Program-made: the position numbers and the translations under genes
The notes under the pieces: model-generated
The model's database searches: none
What the model saw: the letters and a program-made list of their open reading frames with translations, nothing else
What the model was told of the DNA's origin: nothing
Part shown: one piece after another, positions 9,099-17,031 of the stretch
Layout of the letters: each line of letters starts with the position of its first letter
How positions within the stretch are numbered: the first letter of the stretch is position 1
From: Planctomycetota bacterium
GTDB taxonomy: Bacteria > Planctomycetota > Planctomycetia > Planctomycetales > Planctomycetaceae
Assembly: GCA_003388505.1 (NCBI GenBank)
Contig: QQVO01000053.1
Location: 62,001 to 126,000, forward strand
DNA length: 64,000 nucleotides
Reading direction: 5' to 3'

Positions 9099-9419
9099 CG
9101 GACGCCGAACTTTGGGAAGCGGCGGCGATTCTCCTTAGAGCGGATTATTCACCACGGAGTCGCGGAGACACGGAAAAGTTTCATGGTGAGATCCGCGGGA
9201 CAGCACCACCTCTCCGTGCTACTCACGTGCAGAATCTGGTTGTCCTGCACAAATTCTTGCGCTGGCCCGTAGCGCACGCAGCCTTGCGTGCGCCCCGCTG
9301 ATCGCAGAGGTGGTTGACGCACGCTGGCAGCGTGCGCTACGTGGTTGGGTTGCGGAAGACGCCCGCGCTGGGTCCTCCGTGTCTGAGTGGTGACATCCTT
9401 GATGAATAATCCGGGTTAG
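9099..9419. other. Intergenic stretch made of interspersed repeats
   Basis: No gene is seen. From 9143 it contains GGATTATTCACCACGGAGTC and the phrase CGGAGACACGG, then an R2 double-hairpin unit (9269-9342), then an R5 motif at 9394-9415. The same building blocks recur at 19.6, 24.3 and 45.6 kb in different order. Confidence 0.65.
9269..9342 (+). repeat. REP-like double-hairpin unit R2
   Basis: A 74-bp unit bounded by GTAGCGCACGC and its inverse GCGTGCGCTAC. It contains two hairpins, CGCACGCAGCCTTGCGTGCG and GCACGCTGGCAGCGTGCG, joined by CCCGCTGATCGCAGAGG. Full units recur at 24272, 43228 and 45655; single second hairpins recur at 14162, 36199, 44861 and 49771. Confidence 0.9.
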
Positions 9420-10134
9420 CCCAAGTTCGCCAGTTGTCGACGTAAGTTGTTGCGGCGCAGCGTTTGGTGGGTGGATTTTTCCACTACATCAGGTTTCGGT
9501 TTGTTGCAGCGAGGACGGCAGGGTCAGGCCGAGGTGGTGCAGGAGGATGGCCTGGTGGTCGGTTGGTTTGGTCACGCAGCGTTTGCGGATCTCGACGCCG
9601 GACTTTGTCGGCAGGATCACGTCGATGCTGCGGATTTGTGAGAGTTCTTCCAACACGCGGCGGGGTTCGTGGCCGAGAGCGGCCTGCTGGCACAGGGCCG
9701 CCAGTCCGGACCTTCGAGAGATCGACTTCGGCGTATCGTGGAAGCGTCTGCTCATCGAACAAAGACTGCTGACGATCACGCGTGTCTCTGGGCTCCGCCG
9801 CCTGCCGGACTCCCCGCCGCTCGGCCTCTTTGATGTCGCCCAGATAAGCCACGACTCTCTGACGCGGCCCGCGCTCGGTGCGAACCGACTCGACCAACGC
9901 CCAATACGCGTGGCGTTCGCCGTTGACCGTGCGGAAGTGGGGCCGCAGAAACATGAGCGTTTTGTACGCTCTGGAAATCCATCGTCGAGAGCAGTTTTTT
10001 CCACGACAACCCGACCGGCAGCCGTCCCGACCCGTCGGGACGCCCGTCGCACCACCACTCAACGACTTACGCCAAAAAATCGGCTCGAAAAATCCCAGAT
10101 TTCTCCAATTGGCAGATCTACTGGCGAACTTGGG
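9420..10134 (-). mobile_element. Internally deleted insertion sequence with terminal inverted repeats
   Basis: The 715-bp element is bounded by exact 15-bp inverted repeats, CCCAAGTTCGCCAGT at 9420-9434 and its complement at 10120-10134, and flanked on both sides by TTAG (9416-9419 and 10135-10138), a probable 4-bp target duplication. Inside lies a transposase reading frame retaining only its N- and C-terminal parts. It cannot make active transposase, but with intact ends it could be mobilised by a full-length relative. Left-hand insertion is immediately next to an R5 motif. Confidence 0.85.
9489..9954 (-). pseudogene. Transposase (IS4/IS1634-like), internal deletion and frameshift
   Basis: On the minus strand the frame begins FLRPHFRTVNGERHAYWALV then SVRTERGPRQRVVAYLGDIK, the standard N-terminus of a large IS1634/IS4-like transposase group in planctomycetes. 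After about 90 residues (around LSKVRTGG) coding switches frame to ALGHEPRRVLEELSQIRSID, VILPTKSGVEIRKRCVTKP and TDHQAILLHHLGLTLPS, which are the family's C-terminus. The DDE catalytic core of several hundred residues is gone. The join is therefore a large deletion with a frame change, not a single-base error. The ATG is at 9954. Confidence 0.8.
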
Positions 10135-10241
10135 TTAGCGCAGAACACCGAAAGTGGTTCACGACATTCTCGTCATTTTTCCAGCAACGTTGAGATCCGC
10201 GTCGGCTGGTAACGGCCGACTGTCGATCATCTCCTCGGTCG

Positions 10242-11438
10242 CTAAGCGTGTTCTCGAAGCTGGTCGAGCGAATTCATGGCGAATCCCACGTGCAACGCCG
10301 TCCCGAGCGGCAAGGCGTCTTCGTCCACTTTGAACTTCGGATGGTGCACGTTGAAAATCGCGCCCTGCTGTTCGTTCCGCACACCGATGGCCACGAAGCA
10401 GCCGGGAATCTGTTCGGTGTAGAACGCAAAGTCCTCTCCCCCCATGACGGCATCCAGCTCGTGCACCCGATCCGGGCTCGTCAGTTCTCCGGCGAGCTGC
10501 TTCGCCAGGCTCCAGCAGTCTGCATCGTTCACTGTGGGCGGATAATCGTTTCCGGGAAACGACGTCTGAACCTCGCAGCGGTGAGCCTCAGCGACATGCG
10601 CTGCAATCTCCCGCACTCGCCGCTGAATGTGCAGCAGGCCTTCCATCGACAATGCGCGTACCGTGCCTCTCATCTGCACGGTCTCGGGAATCACATTGTA
10701 GGCATCTCCACCGTGAATCGCGGTGATGCTGACAACCCCCGAATTCAGCGGATCGAGTTCCCGCGAAACGATGGTCTGCAGCTCGTTCACGATCTTTGCA
10801 GCGACGGACACCGGATCGACTGCCCGATGCGGCATCGCGGCGTGCCCACCCTGGCCACGGACGGTCATCTCGACGCCGCCGGCCGCCGCGAGAAACACAC
10901 CGGTTCGCGAACCGACGGAACCGACCGGCAATTGCGGCCAGACGTGCAGACCGAAGATTCGTTGAACGGGCGGATCGTCTAAGGCGCCCTCGTCGCGCAT
11001 GCGTTGTCCTCCGGCCCCGCCTTCTTCGGCCGGCTGGAAGAGCAGCTTGACCGTGCCGTGGATCTCATCCTCCCGCTGCTTCAACAACCGGGCCGCCCCC
11101 AACAGCATCGCGGTATGACAGTCATGCCCACAGGCGTGCATCTTGCCGTCGTGCTCGCTGCGGAATGAGATATCGGCTTCTTCATGAATCGGAAGCGCAT
11201 CCATGTCGGCCCGCAAGGCGACGGTGGGCCCCTTCCCGTCCCCGATCGTAGCCAGGACGCCGGTTTCTGCGAGGGGGTAACGATACGGAATCTCCAGCTC
11301 GTCCAGCGTCTGCCGCACCAATCGGCTCGTCTGGACTTCCTCGTACATCAACTCCGGGAATCGATGCAATGTTCGCCGTCTCTCGACGATCCAGTCTCGA
11401 ATGCTGCAAGCGTCATCGTAACAGGATTCATAACGCAT
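10242..11438 (-). CDS. M20D-family amidohydrolase / peptidase
   Basis: A 398-residue metal-dependent amidohydrolase of the hippurate hydrolase / indole-acetyl-amino-acid hydrolase type, removing an acyl or amide group from N-substituted amino acids. Metal-site residues are visible: Cys103 and His105 in HACGHDCHT, Glu138-Glu139 in FQPAEEG and His165 in FGLHVWP, with NVHHPKF near the C-terminus. The dimerisation domain lies around 190-300 (GGHAAMPHRAVDPV). ATG 11438 has a strong GGAGGAAAT ribosome-binding site 5-6 bases upstream; the frame extends 36 codons further but without family-like sequence. No export signal is seen. The natural substrate cannot be told from sequence, and no biosynthetic partner is adjacent. 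Confidence 0.92.
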   Translation of the reverse strand: MRYESCYDDACSIRDWIVERRRTLHRFPELMYEEVQTSRLVRQTLDELEIPYRYPLAETGVLATIGDGKGPTVALRADMDALPIHEEADISFRSEHDGKMHACGHDCHTAMLLGAARLLKQREDEIHGTVKLLFQPAEEGGAGGQRMRDEGALDDPPVQRIFGLHVWPQLPVGSVGSRTGVFLAAAGGVEMTVRGQGGHAAMPHRAVDPVSVAAKIVNELQTIVSRELDPLNSGVVSITAIHGGDAYNVIPETVQMRGTVRALSMEGLLHIQRRVREIAAHVAEAHRCEVQTSFPGNDYPPTVNDADCWSLAKQLAGELTSPDRVHELDAVMGGEDFAFYTEQIPGCFVAIGVRNEQQGAIFNVHHPKFKVDEDALPLGTALHVGFAMNSLDQLREHA

Positions 11439-11774
11439 CACATTTCCTCCGGCGGGACACTCAGTCGCCGACAGTCTTCCTTGATCGCTCCGCAAAGTAA
11501 AGGATGCCGCCACTCCGGCGGAGCGGAATGACCTCTTCAAATTCAAATCGCCGCCGGCCGGTGCAGACGGCTCAATACCCGCCTGACGCCCCGGAGTCGA
11601 TCCTGCGTCGCCGCGCCTTCGGGATCGTCAGCGAACTTTCCGAGAATCTTCTTCGTTCAGTGTCCGGTGGCGTAGAGGAACATCGGAAAATCAGCCGACC
11701 GCTTTTCGGGCTTTGAGTTTCGAGAAGCGCGTTTCGTGGTAGACTTCGACGTTACCCCATAAAACACGCGGTTT
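11439..11774. other. 336-bp gap between amidohydrolase and tRNA-Leu
   Basis: No supported gene. It should contain the promoters of the divergent amidohydrolase gene and tRNA-Leu. A 70-codon open frame at 11504 has no ribosome-binding site or family-like sequence and was not called. Confidence 0.5.
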
Positions 11775-11860
11775 GGCCGAGTGGCGGAACAGGCAGACGC
11801 ATCGGACTTAAAATCCGATGGGGGGTCACCCCCGTGCGGGTTCGAATCCCGCCTCGGCTA
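11775..11860 (+). tRNA. tRNA-Leu (anticodon UAA), copy 1
   Basis: An 86-nt class II tRNA. Acceptor GGCCGAG pairs with CTCGGCT (the first pair is G-U) and A is the discriminator. The anticodon stem TCGGA/TCCGA encloses CTTAAAA, giving UAA. The variable arm GGGGG-GTCA-CCCCC is a good hairpin and GGGTTCGAATCCC is the T-arm. CCA is not encoded. A near-identical copy is at 30387. Confidence 0.95.
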
Positions 11861-12014
11861 TTGAACGCCTGCCCGGTCTCACGCGGCAGGCGCCCTGCCA
11901 CACAAGAGAATGCATTCCTGATGGACGACGGTTCGCAGCAGCGCGAGGTGATCGCAAGGCAATTCACATCGTTGATCGATGCAGTGTGAGAGACCAGCAG
12001 TGGGATCATCCACA

Positions 12015-12560
12015 ATGAATGTTCGAGAACTTGAGCGGAAACTGTCTCGCCGGTCATACGAAGAGCTGGATAACGACATGGCGGCATTTGATGATGCCGT
12101 TTTACTAGAGTTGCTGGACAGCAGATCGATAAAGGTTGGCGATACAGCAGCAAGCCTGCTAAGCCGTAGAGGGAAAACCAACGCTATCGTTGACTCAGTT
12201 CTGGCCGGGCATGTCTCAACGAAAGTCGGAAAGATCAGGGCGATAAACATTCTGAGTTCGGCGGGAACTTCGTGTGTTCGTGCGAGAGAGGCATACTTGT
12301 CCCTGCTTTACGATAAGAATCATGATGTCGTCGATAGCGCACTCTTCGGCTTGGTCTTTTTGCAAGACAGGCGATCCATCGGCGCCATACGTGACGCAAT
12401 GGCCACTCAGACAGAAGGCTCAGAAACCCATGCAAGGTGTCTGACAGCGATCGAGGCTTTACAACAACAGGATCCCTTCATCTTTTCGCCATATTATCAT
12501 GACGCTGGTGATGTCTGGGGACTCGACAAGCAACGTTTTGGTGACCGAATTGGATGGTAG
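12015..12560 (+). CDS. HEAT-like repeat protein
   Basis: A 181-residue, mostly helical protein built from HEAT-like units: DAVLLELLDSRSIKVGDTAA, KVGKIRAINILSSAGTSCVR, HDVVDSALFGLVFLQDRRSI and AIRDAMATQTEGSETHARCL. Such proteins scaffold protein contacts; in accessory regions some serve as immunity proteins. I chose ATG 12015 (MNVRELERKL); there is no clear ribosome-binding site. Codon choice and lower GC differ visibly from the neighbours, suggesting acquisition. Its 3' end abuts, without a gap, the last 65 codons of a phosphotriesterase gene that lacks everything upstream, so arrival of this gene or a deletion destroyed that enzyme. Confidence 0.65.
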   Translation: MNVRELERKLSRRSYEELDNDMAAFDDAVLLELLDSRSIKVGDTAASLLSRRGKTNAIVDSVLAGHVSTKVGKIRAINILSSAGTSCVRAREAYLSLLYDKNHDVVDSALFGLVFLQDRRSIGAIRDAMATQTEGSETHARCLTAIEALQQQDPFIFSPYYHDAGDVWGLDKQRFGDRIGW

Positions 12561-12561
12561 T

Positions 12562-12756
12562 GTCTTCGACCGCTTGCTGCTGTCGGAAGACATCTGCATG
12601 CTGAATCACCTGAAATACGCGGGCGGGAAGGGATTCGGCTACCTGCTCGAAGTCTTCGTGCCGTTGCTCAAGGAGCGCGACATCACCGATGACCAGATCC
12701 ACCAGATGCTCGTTGAAAACCCGGCCCGCGTGTTCTCGCGCGCCTGCCGCGCGTAG
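12562..12756 (+). pseudogene. Phosphotriesterase-family protein, C-terminal remnant
   Basis: The translation VFDRLLLSEDIC, HLKYAGGKGFGYLLEVFVPL, LKERDITDDQIHQMLVENPA is the conserved C-terminal end of the phosphotriesterase / PHP-like amidohydrolase family; in complete members the SxD segment carries a metal-binding aspartate. The upstream ~260 residues are missing and the sequence before 12562 belongs to the HEAT-like gene. The remaining frame has no start of its own that would make a stable domain. It is a broken gene and a marker of local rearrangement. Confidence 0.8.
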
Positions 12757-13317
12757 TGGCTGAGAACTGCGCACGACCCGCTTCGCCAGTGCGATCTGTT
12801 CTCACGCAGAGACGCCAAGCCGCGGAGAGTCCCCAAGAGAACACGAGCGATCGTCCGGGTGTCCGGTGGCGCCGTGTGACACGTCTCCGGCGGCTGTCAG
12901 TGGCACACAACTCGGCTGGCACGCGGCCCCGAGAAACCGGGCCCAGGGGATTCTCGAACAGGACATAGATTTCCGCGGTTTCGACGGATCAGCACGGATT
13001 TTGCGGGGAATTCCTCAAGAGGCGGCAGCGCCGAAACCGCATCGATCCAGGAGCGCTGCGCGTCGACACGCAAGAAAACAATCAGCGAAAATCGGTCCAA
13101 TCCGTGGTCATCCGCGTTCCATTCGAATCTCTCGGAGAGTCACCCAATCGGGGATCGAGAGATGTGTGTCAACGACAGGTCTCAGGCGGACATCTGTGGA
13201 GTCGGGATTGCGATCGCGTCTTCCGCGACCTTTATGGCGGGAGTCATCGTGATCGTCGGGGACCACATCGCTTCGAACCTCAATCCGTCAAGCAACACTG
13301 CAGAATGAGGCGGCGGG
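12757..13317. other. 561-bp intergenic stretch, largely repeat R6
   Basis: No gene is seen. R6 copy 2 occupies 12894-13137. The rest, between the phosphotriesterase remnant and the converging acyltransferase gene, shows nothing recognisable. A few open frames here are short and unrelated to known families. Confidence 0.6.
12894..13137 (-). repeat. Long interspersed repeat R6, copy 2 (inverted)
   Basis: Reverse complement of the repeat at 3349-3586. The two copies, about 9.5 kb apart, could recombine to invert everything between them, including the sigma factor pair, the deleted insertion sequence and tRNA-Leu. Confidence 0.88.
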
Positions 13318-14061
13318 TCATCCGCATCCCTCTCCGAGTTCCATAATGTCGCGTTCAAGGGTGCTGGTCACCGCTTCCCACCCGGTGCGACGGTTCGGCA
13401 GGGCATTGAATACGCGCGGCGATCCGATGCGGAGTGTGATCCGCGACGGCCTCGGAAGCACGGCGCCGGCCGGCAAGGCCTCGAACGTCCCGCTCACATG
13501 ACACGGGATGACCGGAACCTCCGTGCCGGCCACCAGCATGCCCACGCCCGGCTTGAACGGCAGCATGCGGCCGTCGCGCGTCCTCCCCCCCTCCGGAAAA
13601 AGAATGTAGATGCCGCTCGATTCCACAATCCCGCGACGCAGGTCTTTGAGGGCCTGCGCCCCGCAGTTCGTCCGCCAGACCGGACGGGCGTTGAGCACTG
13701 TCGTGGCGAACGCGGCAACGGCCGGTTTCTCGAAGAACACGTCGCCCGCTGCCAGCGGGGACAGCCGGTTGCGGTGCGCGAGTGGGAGAACCGACCCCAG
13801 CGCGAGCGCGTCGAGATGGCTGGCGTGGTTCGCCACCAGCACGAACGGACCCGATTCAGGAACGTGCTCGCGTCCGTGCACGTCAATCCGGTGCAGAATC
13901 CGCATCGACGACTTGATCGTCGACCACCAGCAAAGCCGCGCCGTATCAGCCACAGGACCGGCGTCAAACCGGGAAAGCGACGCGGACTTCGGCGAAACAC
14001 GGCCCCCGACGGAACTGCTGCTGAGTGCGGAGGCGTCGAAGCGGATCGGATAGCTGAGCAT
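13318..14061 (-). CDS. 1-acyl-sn-glycerol-3-phosphate acyltransferase (PlsC type)
   Basis: A 247-residue acyltransferase transferring an acyl chain to lysophosphatidic acid or a similar acceptor at the membrane. The catalytic HX4D motif NHASHLD is at 78-84, FEKPAVAAFATTVLNA lies in the second motif region, and the glycerol-phosphate-binding motif FPEGGRTR is at 155-162, followed by PFKPGVGMLV and VPVIPCHVSGTFEALP. ATG 14061 has an AGGAGAAGG ribosome-binding site; the upstream open frame is not family-like. It lacks a strong N-terminal membrane helix, as do several short PlsC homologues. It is monocistronic, with repeats on the upstream side. The exact acceptor lipid cannot be deduced. Confidence 0.9.
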   Translation of the reverse strand: MLSYPIRFDASALSSSSVGGRVSPKSASLSRFDAGPVADTARLCWWSTIKSSMRILHRIDVHGREHVPESGPFVLVANHASHLDALALGSVLPLAHRNRLSPLAAGDVFFEKPAVAAFATTVLNARPVWRTNCGAQALKDLRRGIVESSGIYILFPEGGRTRDGRMLPFKPGVGMLVAGTEVPVIPCHVSGTFEALPAGAVLPRPSRITLRIGSPRVFNALPNRRTGWEAVTSTLERDIMELGEGCG

Positions 14062-14453
14062 GAGCCTTCTCCTGGATGCCCGTATGGGTTGTTGTGCTGA
14101 CAGAGGAGAAGGCGATGATTGACGCGAGATATCACGGCGGGAATCAGTTAACGGATTATTCGTAGCGCACGCTGCCAGCGTGCGCCACCGTTGACGTGTC
14201 ATCGGGGTGCAATCAGCTCAAAAAGCGCGGCGCTCCGGGCAACGTTTCGATAACCTGATGTATGGCAAACACTTATGGTGAACCGGGCCCTCATCATGAA
14301 TAATCCGGGCTAAACGCAACCTTACGTTGTGAAAACAGGTTGCGAAAAAACTTCAACCCCATCGGTTGGAGTCATCCCGGCGCAAGACACGAGCCCGCAG
14401 GGTCCAGGTTCCTGCGGGCTCGTTGCTTGTCGTCAGGCAGTGCGCTTTCGGGG
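14062..14453. other. 392-bp gap with single R2 hairpin, R5 motif and terminator-like hairpin
   Basis: No gene. It holds GGATTATTCGTAGCGCACGC at about 14153, where an R5 half joins directly to an R2 hairpin (14162-14188). A second R5 motif is at 14291-14313 (TCATCATGAATAATCCGGGC), and the hairpin at 14389-14423. Confidence 0.6.
14389..14423 (-). terminator. Strong hairpin 30 bp after the oxidoreductase operon
   Basis: ACGAGCCCGCAGG and CCTGCGGGCTCGT form a perfect 13-bp stem with a 9-base loop, just beyond the stop codon of the oxidoreductase beta gene. There is no clear T-run on either strand, so it is either a weak intrinsic terminator or a transcript-stabilising structure. Confidence 0.55.
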
Positions 14454-16100
14454 TCAGATGATGCCGGCGAGCTCCTGGAGGACGTGCCAGTTTTCGAGGC
14501 GGTCCTGCTTCGCGAACTGCAGGGTTTGCGAGGGGTTGCCGTCCTTGTCGAAATGCTTGGCGAAGCGGCCTTCGCTGCGGGCGAAACTGATGAAGTCAAC
14601 CACCTCGCCGGTCTTGGGCATGGTATACCAGTCTTCCTTCACGGCGGGATTGCCCTGCAGGCTGAGCCGGTCCTTGATCTTGTCTCCCTTGCGGGGATCG
14701 TAAACCAGCAGCGGGAAGGCGCGGCTGTCGACGGCGAGACGCGCCTGGTCGGCCGCCATGTTGTCCGCAACGCCGTGTTCCGGCTGGCAGGTGGTGTAGC
14801 AACTGATGATCGCCGGTCCGTCAAACTCCAGAGCCCCGAGGACCGACTTGTAGAAGTGGTTGGTGTGGGCGCAGGTCGTCTGGGCGACGTACGTGCGGGG
14901 ATGCATCATCGCGATCTGGGCGATCTCCTTGCGGCGTTCCTGCTTGCCGTCGATCTTCTTGCCGTGCAGGCTCATCTTGGTGTTCTGCCCGGTGAAGGTG
15001 CTGGTGGACGACTGGCCGCCGGTGTTGGAGTACACCTGCGTATCCAGCACGAACACCTTGATGTTCAGACCGGAGGCCAGCATGCGGGAAAGCGACTGGA
15101 ACCCGATGTCGAACATGGCGCCGTCGCCGCCGATGCACCACAACGGTTTGTCCTCCCAGCCGATCTGGTTCCAACGCATGCGGACGCCCATCGCATCAGC
15201 GGGAGCGTTCTCGAACAGCGAGTTCGTCCACGGGATGAGATACGGGTTGTACGGATAGGTCGAGGTGTAAACGGTGTTGCAGCCGGTGGCGGCGACGATG
15301 CCCCACTGGTCGCCGTACTTGGCGCCCGTCGCAGAGCACATCATCCGGAGTGCGGTCCCTTCGCCGCATCCCGCGCAGGAGCCGGCCCCGCCGACGTAGA
15401 TGTGGGTCTGCTCCTTGAGCATCATGTCGATGAGCAGGTTGTCGTTGATGTACTGCTCGTCGGACGGTCCCACCTCCTTGAAGAAGCGATGGCTCTTCTG
15501 GATCTCGAGCATCGTGTTGTCCGTCTTGTCGACCATTTTGAGGGCGAGGTCGTCGCAGACGGTGACGCATTCCGCGCAGCCTTTGCACTTGCTGGGATCG
15601 ATGATGATCGCAAAGCGACCGCCCTCTTTCCCCTTCTTTTGCGGCCCTTCGTAGTACTTGCGGGTTTTCGACCACTGACGGTCGAACATCGCCCGATCGT
15701 CTTCTTCGGGAATGGCCGAGAGCTTTTCGGTGAGCACCGATTCGGAGAGGACCTTCCCCAGAATGGCCGTGTCCGGGCATTGGGTGACGCAGTCCATGCA
15801 GCCGGTGCAGTTCTCCGGGATGTAATCGGGAATCTCCGGCGCAACGTAGCTGAAGTCCCGCAGGGTGGCCGTTCCGGCTGGAATTAACGACCGGGCCAGC
15901 GAGAGGTCGGCCGGCAACCCCTTTTCGCCGTGACCTTCCTCGTAGCCGCGGATGATGCGGTCGTTGAAGTCGTTGACGTCGAGGACCGGCAGTTCGACTC
16001 CGACGTATCCGGAATCGAGCAGGGTTCCGTAACAGTTATTGTTGAACGGATCGCGATCGCTCGCGTTGTTCATCGACTTGGAGGCTTCGGTGGTCGCCAT
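14454..16100 (-). CDS. Pyruvate/2-oxoacid:ferredoxin oxidoreductase, beta (TPP) and ferredoxin domains
   Basis: A 548-residue subunit that decarboxylates a 2-oxoacid on thiamine diphosphate and passes electrons through iron-sulfur clusters to ferredoxin. Residues 20-90 resemble the EKR linker domain. Two 4Fe-4S motifs follow: Cys98/101/104/108 and Cys172/175/178/182. The TPP domain begins at about 235 with CAGCGEG (Cys242, Cys245), Cys274 in ATGCNTV, the TPP motif GGDGAMFDIG at 324-333 and YSNTGGQSS near 357-365. ATG 16100 has an AAGGAAA ribosome-binding site. Its partner lies upstream at 17032, but two small toxin-like genes stand between them. Pyruvate is the likeliest substrate; sequence alone cannot fix it. 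Confidence 0.93.
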   Translation of the reverse strand: MATTEASKSMNNASDRDPFNNNCYGTLLDSGYVGVELPVLDVNDFNDRIIRGYEEGHGEKGLPADLSLARSLIPAGTATLRDFSYVAPEIPDYIPENCTGCMDCVTQCPDTAILGKVLSESVLTEKLSAIPEEDDRAMFDRQWSKTRKYYEGPQKKGKEGGRFAIIIDPSKCKGCAECVTVCDDLALKMVDKTDNTMLEIQKSHRFFKEVGPSDEQYINDNLLIDMMLKEQTHIYVGGAGSCAGCGEGTALRMMCSATGAKYGDQWGIVAATGCNTVYTSTYPYNPYLIPWTNSLFENAPADAMGVRMRWNQIGWEDKPLWCIGGDGAMFDIGFQSLSRMLASGLNIKVFVLDTQVYSNTGGQSSTSTFTGQNTKMSLHGKKIDGKQERRKEIAQIAMMHPRTYVAQTTCAHTNHFYKSVLGALEFDGPAIISCYTTCQPEHGVADNMAADQARLAVDSRAFPLLVYDPRKGDKIKDRLSLQGNPAVKEDWYTMPKTGEVVDFISFARSEGRFAKHFDKDGNPSQTLQFAKQDRLENWHVLQELAGII

Positions 16101-16204
16101 GTTCTCAGTTTCCTTTCCGGTTCGACGCGAACCGTATCGAATGTCCGGGATGACCCATCCCATGCGGGACAGTTGCAGCGCCTGCGATGACGAATCGATC
16201 CTTC

Positions 16205-16450
16205 TCAGGCGTCCCAGTACCAGACTTGTTCCATCACGTACTCAAGTTCATCTCGTTTGGGATTCGGCTGCCCGCCGTCGTCCTCATCAAATCCGAAATC
16301 CCGCCAAATCTCCTCCAGGGCGTGATAGGCCTCATCTTTCGAACCGCCGGCAGCGTAGAACCCACTCACGATGATTCGGAGTTTCTGATGATCGGCGCCC
16401 TGATCGAGTGACTCCTGAATCTCGGATTTCAAGCCTTTGTGCGTAATCAT
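16205..16450 (-). CDS. Small acidic protein, likely antitoxin/immunity partner
   Basis: An 81-residue acidic protein (MITHKGLKSEIQESLDQ, then FYAAGGSKDEAYHALEEIWR and FGFDEDDGGQPNP). It follows the toxin-like gene with only two bases between stop and start, so the two are translated together. I chose ATG 16450; a GTG at 16471 would overlap the upstream gene by 19 bases. I do not recognise the family. Size, strong negative charge and tight coupling to a probable toxin make an immunity or antitoxin role the best inference. Expression is presumably driven from the oxidoreductase operon promoter, as all four genes share a strand. Confidence 0.6.
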   Translation of the reverse strand: MITHKGLKSEIQESLDQGADHQKLRIIVSGFYAAGGSKDEAYHALEEIWRDFGFDEDDGGQPNPKRDELEYVMEQVWYWDA

Positions 16451-16452
16451 TC

Positions 16453-16872
16453 TCAACTCACTTTCGCCCACGCCGGTGCAGTCCGTCTTATCAGTTCCAC
16501 GAACCGCAGAAATGTCATCGTGTCGTTGGGACCAATCGAGACATGGCGCGGACCGTCCTGACAGGCCATAAGGTCCGACGGCAGGTCTCTATTCTTGATT
16601 CTCCACACCTCAGTTTTCTTGTGTGAGCCTCCGAACTTGATCGGCAGGGCAAAGGGCGGCAACAGGAGCAATTCCGGTGCGCAGGACAGACCGTTCTTTC
16701 CTCCCGCATGGAATGCAGGGCGATGCACTAACCCATTGGCATCCACCGCAATGTCACGCCCCGGCCGGATTCCCAACCGCACGGCCGACTGACCCGGCAT
16801 CGGAAATCCGTTCTCTTCCAACATGGCACGATAGATCCACTCTCCGGTTGTCGCTTCATTATTGCTGGGCAC
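16453..16872 (-). CDS. Probable Tse2-like ADP-ribosyltransferase-fold toxin
   Basis: A 139-residue cytosolic protein. The pattern EWIYRAM near 11-17, SAVRLGIRPGRDIAVDANG at 29-47, GLSCAPE near 61-67, a Pro-rich turn, VWRIKNRDLPSDL at 89-101, then HVSIGPNDTMTFLRFVELI and a closing Thr/Trp-containing helix resembles the Tse2 toxin domain (ADP-ribosyltransferase fold). The call rests on motif order by eye, not on alignment. It is followed by a tightly coupled acidic gene and lies between the two subunits of the ferredoxin oxidoreductase, 159 bp after the first. Base composition looks less GC-rich than the flanking subunits, suggesting insertion. An alternative is an unrelated small enzyme with an RES-like fold. 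Confidence 0.55.
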   Translation of the reverse strand: MPSNNEATTGEWIYRAMLEENGFPMPGQSAVRLGIRPGRDIAVDANGLVHRPAFHAGGKNGLSCAPELLLLPPFALPIKFGGSHKKTEVWRIKNRDLPSDLMACQDGPRHVSIGPNDTMTFLRFVELIRRTAPAWAKVS

Positions 16873-17031
16873 TTCCGGTCACGTCTCTGGAGCTGGAGTC
16901 ACATCTTCAGGGAAGCGATCCCACTCCAGTCGCGTTGTCTTGCCTGATGATCAGTAGAACTGTTCGGTTGTTGCACCCGTTTTTGTCCGTGTCCTCGACG
17001 AGTCGTTAAAGACCAGCCGACGGGACCGACT

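Noticed and set aside
11504..11716. 70-codon + strand frame upstream of tRNA-Leu
   Set aside because: No ribosome-binding site and no recognisable sequence; left as intergenic.
14340..15887. 515-codon + strand frame opposite the oxidoreductase beta gene
   Set aside because: Translation has no recognisable motif and mirrors the third-position bias of the real minus-strand gene.
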